A stretch of DNA of 64,000 bases from Streptomyces zinciresistens K42. Its GTDB lineage: Bacteria; Actinomycetota; Actinomycetes; Streptomycetales; Streptomycetaceae. The notes below the pieces were generated by a model. It searched no databases. It saw nothing but the letters and a program-made list of their open reading frames with translations, and was not told where the DNA came from. The DNA lies in assembly GCF_000225525.1 (NCBI RefSeq), contig NZ_AGBF01000005.1, forward strand, positions 62,001 through 126,000, in the 5' to 3' direction. A program made the position numbers and the translations under genes. Of the stretch, positions 54,431 to 63,406 are shown piece by piece (the stretch's first letter is position 1; every line of letters starts with the position of its first letter).

Positions 54431-56629
54431 ATGGGCGACAAGGCGAACGCACACCCCGGGGCCGCCGGCAGGGCTACGGCGGCCGACCACCCCGCGTCCG
54501 TACGGAATGTGGTGCTGGTCGGCCACTCCGGATCGGGCAAGACCACCTTGGTGGAGGCCCTCGCGCTCACGGCGGGGGCGGTGAACCGGGCGGGCCGCGT
54601 CGAGGACGGCGGCACGGTCTCCGACTACGACGAGATGGAGCACCGGCAGCAGCGCTCGGTGCAGCTCTCCCTGGTGCCGGTCACCTGGGACGGCATCAAG
54701 ATCAATCTTCTGGACACCCCCGGATACGCCGACTTCGTCGGGGAACTCAGGGCCGGTCTGCGAGCGGCGGACGCGGCCCTTTTCGTCGTCTCGGCCTCGG
54801 ACGGCGTGGACGGCTCGACCCGCATGGTGTGGGAGGAGTGCGCGGCGGTCGGGATGCCCCGCGCGATCGTCGTCACGCACCTGGAGGCCGCGCGGGCCGA
54901 CTACGAGGAGATGACGCGGATCTGCGCGGACGCCTTCGGCGGGGACGACCCGGACGCCGTGCTTCCGCTGTATCTGCCGCTGCACGGCCCGCAGGCCCCG
55001 GACGGGCACGCGCCCGTGACCGGTCTGATCGGGCTGCTGTCGCAGAAGCTGTTCGACTACTCGTCCGGGGCGCGCGAGGAGTCCGAGCCGGACGAGGACC
55101 GGCTGCCGCGGATCGAGGAGGCCCGCAACCGGCTGATCGAGGGCATCATCGCCGAGAGCGAGGACGAGACCCTCATGGACCGCTATCTCGGCGGTGAGCG
55201 GATCGACGTCAAGACCCTGACCGAGGACCTGGAACGGGCCGTGGCACGCGGCACGTTCTTCCCGGTCCTGGCCGCGGCCCCGGCCGCGGAGGGCGCACGG
55301 CAGGGCCTCGGCACGGTCGAGGTGCTGGAACTGGTCACCCGCGGCTTCCCGACCCCGCTGGAACGGCGGGCGCCGGCGGTCACCACCATCGGCGGCGAGC
55401 CGCGCGAGCTCCGGGCGTGCGACCCGGACGGGCCGCTGGTCGCCGAGGTCGTGAAGACCGCCTCCGACCCGTACGTCGGCCGGATCTCGCTGGTGCGGGT
55501 GTTCTCCGGCACGCTGCGCCCCGACGCGACGGTCCATGTCTCCGGGCACGGCCTGGAGGACCGCGGGCACGAGGACCACGACGTGGACGAGCGCGTCGGC
55601 GCCCTGTCGGCGCCCTTCGGCAAGCAGCAGCGGGGGCTGAGCCACTGCATCGCCGGTGACCTCGCGTGCGTGGCGAAGCTGAGCCGGGCGGAGACCGGCG
55701 ACACGCTCTCCGCCAAGGACGACCCGCTGCTGATGGAGCCCTGGCAGATGCCGGACCCGCTGCTTCCGCTGGCCATCCAGGCGCACAGCAAGGCGGACGA
55801 GGACAAGCTGTCGCAGGGGCTGTCCCGGCTGGTGGCCGAGGATCCGACGATGCGCCTGGAGCAGAACCAGGCCACCCACCAGGTGGTGCTCTGGGCCCTT
55901 GGCGAGGCGCACGCCGACGTGGCCCTGGAGCGGCTGCGCAGCCGGTACGGGGTACAGGTCGACGTCGTGCCGCACAAGGTCCCGCTGCGGGAGACGTTCG
56001 CGGACAGGTCGACGGGCCGCGGGCGGCATGTGAAGCAGTCGGGCGGCCACGGCCAGTACGCCGTCTGCGAGATCGAGGTGGAGCCGCTGCCGGGCGGTTC
56101 GGGCATCGAGTTCGTGGACAAGGTCGTCGGCGGCGCGGTGCCGCGGCAGTTCATCCCGTCCGTGGAGAAGGGCGTCCGCGCGCAGGCCGCCCGTGGGGTC
56201 GCGGCCGGCCATCCGCTCGTCGACATCCGCGTCACGCTGCTGGACGGCAAGGCGCACTCGGTGGACTCCTCGGACGCGGCGTTCCAGACGGCCGGGGCCC
56301 TGGCGCTGCGCGAGGCCGCGGCGGACAACCGGATCCATCTGCTGGAGCCGGTGGCCGAGGTGGCCGTCCTGGTCGGCGACGACTACGTCGGTGCCGTGAT
56401 GAGCGACCTGTCCGGGCGGCGCGGCCGGGTGCTGGGCACCGAGCAGACCAGCGGGGGCCGCACCGTCGTCAGGGCCGAGGTGCCCGAGATCGAGATCGGG
56501 CGCTACTCCGTGGACCTGCGCTCGCTGTCGCACGGCACCGCGCGCTTCAACCGTTCCTACGTCCGGCACGAGCCGATGCCGGCGCAGATCGCGGAGCGGG
56601 TCCGCGAAGGGGCGCGCGCCGCCTCGTAG
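54431..56629 (+). CDS. EF-G-like translational GTPase paralogue
   Basis: 732-residue protein with EF-G domain order. G1 GHSGSGKT is at residues 31-38 and G3 DTPGYADF at 95-102. Switch I lacks the usual RGIT and reads EMEHRQQRSVQLS. The G4 guanine-specificity motif NKxD is replaced by THLE (residues 149-152, in IVVTHLEAARADY). Domains III-V are recognisable (GGHGQYAVCEIEVEPLPGGS, RGRVLGTEQTSGGR). It is therefore not the main EF-G, which lies elsewhere with the str operon. The role is unknown. ATG at 54431 with GGAGG upstream. Confidence 0.9.
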   Translation: MGDKANAHPGAAGRATAADHPASVRNVVLVGHSGSGKTTLVEALALTAGAVNRAGRVEDGGTVSDYDEMEHRQQRSVQLSLVPVTWDGIKINLLDTPGYADFVGELRAGLRAADAALFVVSASDGVDGSTRMVWEECAAVGMPRAIVVTHLEAARADYEEMTRICADAFGGDDPDAVLPLYLPLHGPQAPDGHAPVTGLIGLLSQKLFDYSSGAREESEPDEDRLPRIEEARNRLIEGIIAESEDETLMDRYLGGERIDVKTLTEDLERAVARGTFFPVLAAAPAAEGARQGLGTVEVLELVTRGFPTPLERRAPAVTTIGGEPRELRACDPDGPLVAEVVKTASDPYVGRISLVRVFSGTLRPDATVHVSGHGLEDRGHEDHDVDERVGALSAPFGKQQRGLSHCIAGDLACVAKLSRAETGDTLSAKDDPLLMEPWQMPDPLLPLAIQAHSKADEDKLSQGLSRLVAEDPTMRLEQNQATHQVVLWALGEAHADVALERLRSRYGVQVDVVPHKVPLRETFADRSTGRGRHVKQSGGHGQYAVCEIEVEPLPGGSGIEFVDKVVGGAVPRQFIPSVEKGVRAQAARGVAAGHPLVDIRVTLLDGKAHSVDSSDAAFQTAGALALREAAADNRIHLLEPVAEVAVLVGDDYVGAVMSDLSGRRGRVLGTEQTSGGRTVVRAEVPEIEIGRYSVDLRSLSHGTARFNRSYVRHEPMPAQIAERVREGARAAS

Positions 56630-56876
56630 CCGGCGCGGGAGGGCGGCCGGCGGAGGTGTGGCGCCTCGCAGGGGGCGCGCGGTGGCTGCCGGCGGGCGCG
56701 CGCCACCCGGTCGCCGGCGCCACCCGGTCGCCCGACGGAGCGCTCGCCTCGGCACCGGCGGGCGGCTTCGGCCGTCCGCCTACGGTTGTCAGTGGCTGGA
56801 GTTACGCTGATCACCGATCGAGAACTGATCAACAGGTGTGCGCAGCACGGAAGTCGGGAAGGCCGCAGGAGCGACA

Positions 56877-58559
56877 GTGCGGCGATCGGGGGCGGGAATG
56901 ACCGTTGACGGCGGTTACGCGGACATCTTCGGTCCGCAGGTGCCGCGCATGGCCGGCGAGGGGCAGACGGCGACGTACGCGCTGGCTTCGGCGGCCTACC
57001 GGGACAATCCGTACGGAGACATCAAGAAGGCCGACAACGAGTGGCACCAGACCGACGTCAAGCCCGGCCGCGCCTGGGCGAAGATCTTCCGGCCCAACCT
57101 GGGTGAGGCGTTCTCGCGGGCCGTGGTCGACCGGATGCTCGGCGGTGGCCGCAAGCCGCTGATCCAGTCGTTCGGCGCCGAGCCGCAGGTGGTGGTGGAG
57201 CACTGCCTCGCGGCGAACAACATCCGCAAGGCCCGCGACCGGATGCTCAGCGGGATCATGGTGGTGTGCGGTGTGCTGTTCCTGCCGGGACTGCTGCTGT
57301 GGCTGCTGGTCTTCACCCTGCGTACCACCATCGTCAGGCGGGACGAGAAGCGGGGCGGCGCCCTCGGTTCGGTGCTGCTCGCCGCGGCGGGCGCGCTGGC
57401 CGTGCTGTTCCTGCTCAAGATGCCCTTCACCGGCTTCTGGGCCTGGTACGCGCGCGCGTCGGTCCTCATGCCGGTCGCCGGCTGGTTCTGGGCGAAGCAG
57501 GTCTGCGAGCGCACCGCGCGCGACCTGCGCGAGCGCTGGGACAGCCTGCTGGCCGGCGGCAGTGTCGGCGCGAAGGTGCCCGAGGCGGTGCCGACCAGCC
57601 CGAGCGAGACCCAGGCCGAGCAACTGCGCCAGGCGCTCGCCAAGCTGAGCGCCGAGCAGCAGTCCAACTCCGTGTTCTACGCCGGGCCCAAGGGCATACT
57701 CGGCATGGGCACGCGCTGGGGCAGCTGGCAGCTGGCCGAGGACCTGGTGGCCGCTGACCCCTCCCGGGAGATCCACCCCTTCCGCAGCTGGGACGTGATC
57801 CGGTCGATCCACGACCAGCTCCGGATGCTGGAGCGCGGCACGCTGAACACCGGCGGCTTCCCCAAGGCGTCCATACGGCACTGGGTCGTCACGCCGGTCG
57901 CCGAGGGCGCGAAGGCCGTGTCCCGTCCGGAGGGCACGGACGTCGAGGCGTACCAGGTCAAGCCGCACGCGATCCAGGACATCTGCAACAAGCAGCAGTT
58001 CGGCAGCGGGGACCGGCACTACCTGGGCGTCCAGTGGACGCTGTGGGACGGCCAGTTGATCATCACGATGCTGATCACCGTCACGGTGCTCCACGAGACG
58101 CTGCGCATCGAGGTGACCGGCCATGCGCTCGGTCCGGTCAACGGGCTGTTCCACGAGAAGCCCGAGGCGCCGAGCAAGGAGGTCACCAAGTCGTTCAAGC
58201 CGTGGGAGACCCGCAAGGTGAAGCTCCCGCTGGTCGACACCGACGAGGTGGTCCGCCTGGCGGTGCGCGCCCCGATCACCTGGTATCCCCCGCTGCTGAA
58301 CTGGCTGGGCGGCACCATGGGCCTGCCCGAGCCGTTCGGGCTGCGGCACGCGTGGGCGGACCAGCCGTGGCGGCATCGCTTCATGGCCGACGACGCGCTG
58401 CGCGCCGCCACCCCGGTGCTGCGGGTGGTGCACGCGGCGGCGTTCAAGGTCCTCAAGGAGAACGGCGTGGACACCGAGAAGTTCGGCGCCCGCTCGTCGG
58501 CCCTCAGCGGGGCCGTGCAGGACCCGGCACCGCGCAAGGCCGACACCTACGACGCGTAG
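56877..58559 (+). CDS. Large membrane protein of unknown function
   Basis: 560 residues with two or three membrane segments around residues 125-200 (MVVCGVLFLPGLLLWLLVF; SVLLAAAGALAVLFLLKMPF) and another near 395 (LIITMLITVTVLH). The rest is soluble and well conserved in appearance (PNLGEAFSRAVVDRMLGGGR; FRSWDVIRSIHDQLRMLERG). No known enzymatic motif. GTG at 56877-56879 is chosen because AGGAGCGACA precedes it; an ATG 21 bases on and a GTG at 56838 are alternatives. It has its own unit, closed by a hairpin shared with the HIT gene. Confidence 0.85.
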   Translation: MRRSGAGMTVDGGYADIFGPQVPRMAGEGQTATYALASAAYRDNPYGDIKKADNEWHQTDVKPGRAWAKIFRPNLGEAFSRAVVDRMLGGGRKPLIQSFGAEPQVVVEHCLAANNIRKARDRMLSGIMVVCGVLFLPGLLLWLLVFTLRTTIVRRDEKRGGALGSVLLAAAGALAVLFLLKMPFTGFWAWYARASVLMPVAGWFWAKQVCERTARDLRERWDSLLAGGSVGAKVPEAVPTSPSETQAEQLRQALAKLSAEQQSNSVFYAGPKGILGMGTRWGSWQLAEDLVAADPSREIHPFRSWDVIRSIHDQLRMLERGTLNTGGFPKASIRHWVVTPVAEGAKAVSRPEGTDVEAYQVKPHAIQDICNKQQFGSGDRHYLGVQWTLWDGQLIITMLITVTVLHETLRIEVTGHALGPVNGLFHEKPEAPSKEVTKSFKPWETRKVKLPLVDTDEVVRLAVRAPITWYPPLLNWLGGTMGLPEPFGLRHAWADQPWRHRFMADDALRAATPVLRVVHAAAFKVLKENGVDTEKFGARSSALSGAVQDPAPRKADTYDA

Positions 58560-58574
58560 GCCGCCCCGCGGTGC

Positions 58575-58619
58575 GCACGGCAGGGGGTCCGGGCGGGACG
58601 TCCGGGACCCCTGCCGTGC
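58575..58619. terminator. Bidirectional terminator between converging genes
   Basis: GCACGGCAGGGG (58575-58586) pairs with CCCCTGCCGTGC (58608-58619), 12 bp, with more GGGTCC/GGACCC pairing inside. It lies between the membrane protein gene and the HIT gene, which converge. Confidence 0.75.
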
Positions 58620-58718
58620 CCGCGCCGTCCGGCCGCCCTCTCCGCGGGCCCGCGGGGGCGCTCTCTCCTCACGGCTCGCCCACCGTGGTGAGCGCCGCGG
58701 CCCCCGGGGGCGGCGGTC

Positions 58719-59267
58719 TCAGGCCGCCGGCCACACCTCGGCGAGCATCTTCCTGGTGTCCGCGAGCAGTTGGGGCAGCACGCGTGTGTGTCCCACGACC
58801 GGCATGAAGTTGGTGTCGCCGCCCCAGCGCGGCACGACGTGCTGGTGCAGATGGGCCGCGATACCGGCCCCGGCGACCGTGCCCTGGTTCATGCCGATGT
58901 TGAAGCCGTGGGCGCCGGAGGCGGTGCGCAGGGCGGTCATGGCCTGCTTGGTCAGCGCGGCGAGCTCCGCGGACTCCGGCACGGTGAGATCGGTGTAGTC
59001 GGCGACATGGCGGTAGGGCACGACCATCAGATGGCCGCCGTTGTACGGGTAGAGGTTGAGCACCGCGTAGACCTGCTCGCCGCGCCGGACGATCAGCCCG
59101 TCCTCGTCGGACTTGGCCGGGATGGAGCAGAAGGGGCAGCCGTCGTCGGCGCCGGGACCGCTCGGCTTGTTCTCACCCTGGATGTAGGCCATCCGATGGG
59201 GGGTCCACAGGCGCTGGAAGGCGTCCTGGATGCCCACTCCCCACTGCTGCTCCGGCTCACTCGTCAT
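58719..59267 (-). CDS. HIT-family nucleotide phosphorylase/hydrolase
   Basis: 182-residue HIT-superfamily protein with zinc-like CPFCSIPA, YPYNGGHLMVVPYRHVADYT and the catalytic HxHxHxx as AAHLHQHVVPRWGG. The mycobacterial neighbour of thrS and pgsA with this architecture is an Ap4A phosphorylase, so cleavage of diadenosine tetraphosphate is the best guess. No ribosome site precedes the ATG at 59265-59267, but a TATGCT hexamer ends six bases upstream, suggesting a leaderless mRNA. Confidence 0.92.
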   Translation of the reverse strand: MTSEPEQQWGVGIQDAFQRLWTPHRMAYIQGENKPSGPGADDGCPFCSIPAKSDEDGLIVRRGEQVYAVLNLYPYNGGHLMVVPYRHVADYTDLTVPESAELAALTKQAMTALRTASGAHGFNIGMNQGTVAGAGIAAHLHQHVVPRWGGDTNFMPVVGHTRVLPQLLADTRKMLAEVWPAA

Positions 59268-59273
59268 GCGTGC

Positions 59274-59279
59274 AGCATA
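59274..59279 (-). promoter_or_regulatory. -10-like hexamer giving a possible leaderless HIT mRNA
   Basis: TATGCT on the minus strand ends six bases before the ATG of the HIT gene; no -35 is clear. Confidence 0.35.
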
Positions 59280-59345
59280 TTGCTTCGCCCGTTCGCGGCG
59301 TGTCGCCGGGGCGGGGCGGGGACGCCCCCTGGCCAAGCTGGGCGC

Positions 59346-60005
59346 GTGGACGACGACAGCCTTTACGCCCGCTGGGAACAGCGCACCGAGATCCCCCTCT
59401 TCCTCGCCTCGCTGGTCTTCCTCGGGGCGTACGCCGCCCGCGTCCTGGCGGAGGACATGCCCGCCGTCTGGAAGGACGTGTGCGCGTACTCGATGGCGGT
59501 GCTCTGGGCGCTGTTCGCGGCGGACTACATGGTGCGCCGGCGGCTCAGCGGCGAGCGGTTCCTCCGCTTCGCCAGGACCCACTTCCTGCACTCCGTCGTG
59601 GTGGTCCTGCCGCTGCTGCGGCCCCTGCGGATCGTGCCGCTCTACGACGTGATCCAGCGACGGCAGGGCGAGCCCCGGCTCTCGCTGCACGCACGGGTGA
59701 TCGCCTACGCGGGCCTGTCGACCGTGCTGCTGGGCTTCGCCGGTTCACTCGCCGTCTTCCAGCAGGAGCACGGTGCGCCGGGCGCCACGATGCTGACGTT
59801 CGGCGACGCGGTCTGGTGGGCCTCCGCGACCCTGAGCACCGTCGGCTACGGCGACATCACCCCCGTCACCGGCGGCGGCCGGACGATCGCGGTCGGCATG
59901 ATGGTCGGCGGGCTGGCCCTGCTGGGAGCGGTGACGGGGTCGTTCTCGTCCTGGCTGCTCCAGGTCTTCTCGCGCGAGAGCGACAGCGGGCCCCCGAAGA
60001 CCTGA
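59346..60005 (+). CDS. Voltage-gated-like potassium channel
   Basis: 219-residue ion channel subunit. Several hydrophobic segments (EIPLFLASLVFLGAYAARV; SVVVVLPLLRPLRIVPLYDV) precede the pore: helix AVWWASATLSTV, selectivity filter TVGYGDITP, and the last helix AVGMMVGGLALLGAVTGS. A basic fourth segment (RPLRIVPLYDVIQRRQ) has little regular charge pattern, so voltage sensing is uncertain. GTG at 59346-59348; the ribosome site is weak. It is divergent from the HIT gene and converges on thrS. Confidence 0.9.
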   Translation: MDDDSLYARWEQRTEIPLFLASLVFLGAYAARVLAEDMPAVWKDVCAYSMAVLWALFAADYMVRRRLSGERFLRFARTHFLHSVVVVLPLLRPLRIVPLYDVIQRRQGEPRLSLHARVIAYAGLSTVLLGFAGSLAVFQQEHGAPGATMLTFGDAVWWASATLSTVGYGDITPVTGGGRTIAVGMMVGGLALLGAVTGSFSSWLLQVFSRESDSGPPKT

Positions 60006-60038
60006 GTACCTCAGTACCCGAGTCGTCGGGGGCCCGCT
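59985..60038. terminator. Hairpin between the channel gene and thrS
   Basis: Perfect 13-bp arms AGCGGGCCCCCGA (59985-59997) and TCGGGGGCCCGCT (60026-60038) with a 28-base loop. The left arm is inside the last codons of the channel gene. It could end both converging transcripts. Confidence 0.65.
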
Positions 60039-60046
60039 CCGCCGGA

Positions 60047-62023
60047 TCAGACCTGCGTGCGCTCCTCGACGACCTGCGCGATCTTCGCGATGGCGTCGTC
60101 CACCGGGATGCCGTTCTCCTGCGATCCGTCGCGGTAGCGGAAGGACACGGCGTCGTTGGCCATGTCCTCGTCGCCCGCGATGACCATGAACGGCACCTTC
60201 TGCTTCTGGGCGTTGCGGATCTTCTTCTGCATACGGTCCGAGGACGAGTCGACCTCGACGCGCAGGCCCTTGCGCCTGGCGGCCGCGGCGAACTTCTCCA
60301 GGTGGTCCACGTGCCCGTCGCCGATCGGGATGCCGATCGCCTGGACCGGGGCCAGCCACGCCGGGAACGCGCCCGCGTAGTGCTCCAGGAGAACGGCGAA
60401 GAACCGCTCGATGGAGCCGAACAGCGCACGGTGGATCATGACCGGGCGCTGCTTGGAGCCGTCCGCGGAGGTGTACTCCAGGTCGAAGCGCTCCGGCAGG
60501 TTGAAGTCGAGCTGGATCGTCGACATCTGCCAGGTGCGGCCGATGGCGTCCTTGGTCTGCACGGAGATCTTCGGACCGTAGAAGGCGGCGCCGCCCGGGT
60601 CCGGGACCAGGGGCAGGCCCTGCTTCTCGGCGACCTCGCGCAGGGTCTCGGTGGCCTCCTCCCACGCCTCGTCGGAGCCGACGAACTTCTCCGGGTCCTT
60701 GGTGGACAGCTCCAGGTAGAAGTCGGTCAGGCCGTAGTCGCGCAGCAGGCCGAGCACGAAGGTGAGCGTCTTGTCGAGCTCCTCCGACATCTGCTCGCGG
60801 GTGCAGTAGATGTGCGCGTCGTCCTGGGTGAAGCCCCGCGCGCGGGTCAGGCCGTGCACGACGCCCGACTTCTCGTACCGGTACACGGTGCCGAACTCGA
60901 AGAGGCGCAGCGGCAGTTCGCGGTAGGAGCGGCCTCGCGCGTCGAAGATCAGGTTGTGCATCGGGCAGTTCATGGGCTTGAGGTAGTAGTCCACGCCCTC
61001 GTCGAGCTGCATGGGCGGGTACATGCCGTCGGCGTACCAGTCCAGGTGGCCCGAGGTCTCGAAGAGCTTCCCCTTCGTCGCGTGCGGGGTGTAGACGAAC
61101 TCGTAGCCCTCCTCCTCGTGGCGGCGGCGCGAGTAGTCCTCCATCACGCGGCGCACCACGCCGCCCTTGGGGTGGAAGACGGCGAGGCCGGAGCCGATCT
61201 GCTCGGGGACGGAGAAGAGGTCGAGTTCGCTGCCCAGCTTGCGGTGGTCGCGCTTCTCGGCCTCGGCGAGGAAGTCCAGGTACTGCTTCAATTCGTCCTT
61301 GGACGGCCAGGCGGTGCCGTAGATGCGCTGGAGCATCGGGTTCTTCTCGCTGCCGCGCCAGTAGGCGGCGGCGTTGCGCATGAGCTTGAAGGCCGGGATC
61401 GCGCGGGTCGACGGCAGGTGGGGACCGCGGCAGAGGTCCTTCCAGCACAGCTCGCCGGTCTTGGCGTCCAGGTTGTCGTAGATCGTCAGCTCGCCGGCGC
61501 CGACCTCGACGTCCGCGCCGTCGTCGTGGGAGGCGGCGCCCTTGAGGCCGATCAGCTCCAGCTTGTACGGCTCGTCCGCCAGCTCCGCGCGGGCGTCCTC
61601 GTCGGTGACGACGCGGCGGGCGAACCTCTGGCCCCGCTTCTGGATCTCCTGCATCTTCTTCTCGACGGCCTTGAGGTCCTCGGGCGTGAACGGCTTCTCG
61701 ACGTCGAAGTCGTAGTAGAAGCCGTCCTTGACCGGCGGGCCGATGCCGAGCCTGGCGTCGGGGAAGAGCTCCTGCACCGCCTGTGCCATCACGTGGGCGG
61801 TGGAGTGGCGCAGAATGCCCAGACCGTCCTCGGAGGAGATCTCGACGCCCTCGACCTCCTCGCCGTCGGCGAGGACGTACGACAGGTCCTTGAGTTCGCC
61901 GCCCACGCGCGCGGCGATGATCGCGCGCTGGCCGGCGAAGAGGTCGGCGGCCGTAGTCCCCGTCGTCACCACGCGCTCTTCCCGCTCGGAATCGCGTTGG
62001 ATGATCACACGGACGTCTGACAC
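60047..62023 (-). CDS. thrS: Threonyl-tRNA synthetase
   Basis: 658-residue ThrRS with an N-terminal TGS domain ([20 protein letters not shown]), an editing domain ([20 protein letters not shown]), the class II core with zinc ligands ([38 protein letters not shown]) and a C-terminal anticodon domain. GTG at 62021-62023 with AGGAGAG upstream. The 156 bases before it show no T-box leader. Confidence 0.98.
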   Translation of the reverse strand: MSDVRVIIQRDSEREERVVTTGTTAADLFAGQRAIIAARVGGELKDLSYVLADGEEVEGVEISSEDGLGILRHSTAHVMAQAVQELFPDARLGIGPPVKDGFYYDFDVEKPFTPEDLKAVEKKMQEIQKRGQRFARRVVTDEDARAELADEPYKLELIGLKGAASHDDGADVEVGAGELTIYDNLDAKTGELCWKDLCRGPHLPSTRAIPAFKLMRNAAAYWRGSEKNPMLQRIYGTAWPSKDELKQYLDFLAEAEKRDHRKLGSELDLFSVPEQIGSGLAVFHPKGGVVRRVMEDYSRRRHEEEGYEFVYTPHATKGKLFETSGHLDWYADGMYPPMQLDEGVDYYLKPMNCPMHNLIFDARGRSYRELPLRLFEFGTVYRYEKSGVVHGLTRARGFTQDDAHIYCTREQMSEELDKTLTFVLGLLRDYGLTDFYLELSTKDPEKFVGSDEAWEEATETLREVAEKQGLPLVPDPGGAAFYGPKISVQTKDAIGRTWQMSTIQLDFNLPERFDLEYTSADGSKQRPVMIHRALFGSIERFFAVLLEHYAGAFPAWLAPVQAIGIPIGDGHVDHLEKFAAAARRKGLRVEVDSSSDRMQKKIRNAQKQKVPFMVIAGDEDMANDAVSFRYRDGSQENGIPVDDAIAKIAQVVEERTQV

Positions 62024-62179
62024 CGGTCTCTCCTGACTGAAGGGGGGTGCGGCGCCATACCAGGAGCGCGCGCATGACGCGATCGTACCGACCCGGGCCG
62101 CCCGACCGCGAAACGATTACCGCGGCCCCGGACGGCGCCCCGCAGGCCGGGGGCGCACGGGCCCGGTGCCGCGGCCCGC

Positions 62180-63406
62180 TCAGGCCCCCGAGTCCTGCCC
62201 GCCGCACGCCTCTTCGAAGAAGTCCGGATCCTCCCGGAGGGACTTCGTCAGCCGGTCCCGCTCGGCCTCGTCGACCGGGACCGGTACGACGTCGAAGGCG
62301 CCGGTGAGCCGGCGGAAGCCGCCCCGGCTCTCCAGCCGGCCGTGCACCCGGACCGGCAGCCCGAGCAGGTGCGCGTGCCCGGCGACGCGGTACGCCTCCT
62401 CGTCGAGGGCGAGCCGGACGTGCGGGACCTCGGCGCCCGCGAGGACGCGCAGCCGGACGGTGCCCTCGCCGCGCGGGCCGGAGCGGTGCATCCGCACCAC
62501 GGTGCCGGTGAGGCGGACCGGGACGGAGGGCTCGCCGCTCAGATAGCGGGCGGACGCCTCCCGCAGCACCGGCAGGTCGCCCGGGGAGAACTCGACGGGC
62601 TCGGCCGCGGCGGCGCAGCCCTCGGGCGCCGCGGCCGCCGGTGCCCACGCGACGGCGACGCGCGCACCCTGCGTACCGCGCACCAGGGCGATCAGCGCCT
62701 CGGTCAGCTCGCGGCTGACGCCCGCCCCGACTGCGCCGTCGAAGGCGTCCATGCCGCCGGTGGCGCGCCGGTAGTCGATCGCCTCGCGGGCCGCGTACAG
62801 CGCCTGGTGCAGCCGTACGGCCAGCGGACGTCCCGCCTCGACGGGCACGAAGGCGGTGAGGGCCCGGCCGCCGGGCGCGGAGCCCACCAGGACGCGGTCG
62901 AGCAGGGCGGCGGCGGAGCGGCGGTGCCGGGCTCCGTGGAATCCGGCGCGCGCGCGGGTGGCGAGCGCGGCGGCCAGGAGCATCCGGCGGGCGGCGCCGC
63001 GCAGTTCCTCCTCGACGGGCCAGGGGGCGGCGCCCGCGGGCCCGGCGGGCACGTCGCGCCACCAGCGGATCTCGTCGCTGGGCAGGGTGAGGCCGAGGAG
63101 CACCTCCCGCGCGCAGGGGGCGCCGCTGCGGGCCAGCGCGGTCAGAGCCTCGCCGAGCAGGTCGTCGCTGTCGGGGAAAGCGCGGGACTCCGGGACCAGG
63201 AGGCTGGTCCCGCCGCCGGGGCCGGGCGGGGTCCAGCGGCCGTAGCGTCCGGCCGCTCCCCCGCGCCGCTGCCAGCCGTGCCTCCTCAGCAGCGCGGCGA
63301 GCACGGCCGGGTCGACCTGGGCGGGCTCGGGGGCGCGGTCCCAGGGGCGGTCGGCCGGGTGCGGCCGTACCGGACGGGCGGGTTCCTCCAAGGGGCGGTG
63401 GTTCAT
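62180..63406 (-). CDS. Uncharacterised protein, possible OB-like C-terminal domain
   Basis: 408 residues, cytoplasmic. N-terminal half is Arg/Ala-rich and helical (LLRRHGWQRRGGAAGRYGRW; ARRMLLAAALATRARAGFHG). The C-terminal 120 residues look like a beta-rich, OB-type fold (VRLTGTVVRMHRSGPRGEGT; RVHGRLESRGGFRRLTGAFD). No catalytic motif. Its ATG overlaps the DUF4365 stop by four bases, so the pair is co-translated. I cannot name the family with confidence. Confidence 0.75.
   Translation of the reverse strand: MNHRPLEEPARPVRPHPADRPWDRAPEPAQVDPAVLAALLRRHGWQRRGGAAGRYGRWTPPGPGGGTSLLVPESRAFPDSDDLLGEALTALARSGAPCAREVLLGLTLPSDEIRWWRDVPAGPAGAAPWPVEEELRGAARRMLLAAALATRARAGFHGARHRRSAAALLDRVLVGSAPGGRALTAFVPVEAGRPLAVRLHQALYAAREAIDYRRATGGMDAFDGAVGAGVSRELTEALIALVRGTQGARVAVAWAPAAAAPEGCAAAAEPVEFSPGDLPVLREASARYLSGEPSVPVRLTGTVVRMHRSGPRGEGTVRLRVLAGAEVPHVRLALDEEAYRVAGHAHLLGLPVRVHGRLESRGGFRRLTGAFDVVPVPVDEAERDRLTKSLREDPDFFEEACGGQDSGA

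Noticed and set aside
56818..56832. TGATCA motifs upstream of the 560-residue membrane protein as an operator
   Set aside because: They are short six-base palindromes expected by chance and lack a clear relation to a promoter.
62024..62179. T-box leader before thrS
   Set aside because: No T-box sequence or specifier stem is visible, and actinobacterial thrS genes normally lack one.
59745..63062. Minus-strand open frame of 1105 codons across thrS and the next gene
   Set aside because: It runs through thrS and an intergenic gap in a different frame and is Arg/Gly/Pro-rich with no domain; it is a GC shadow.
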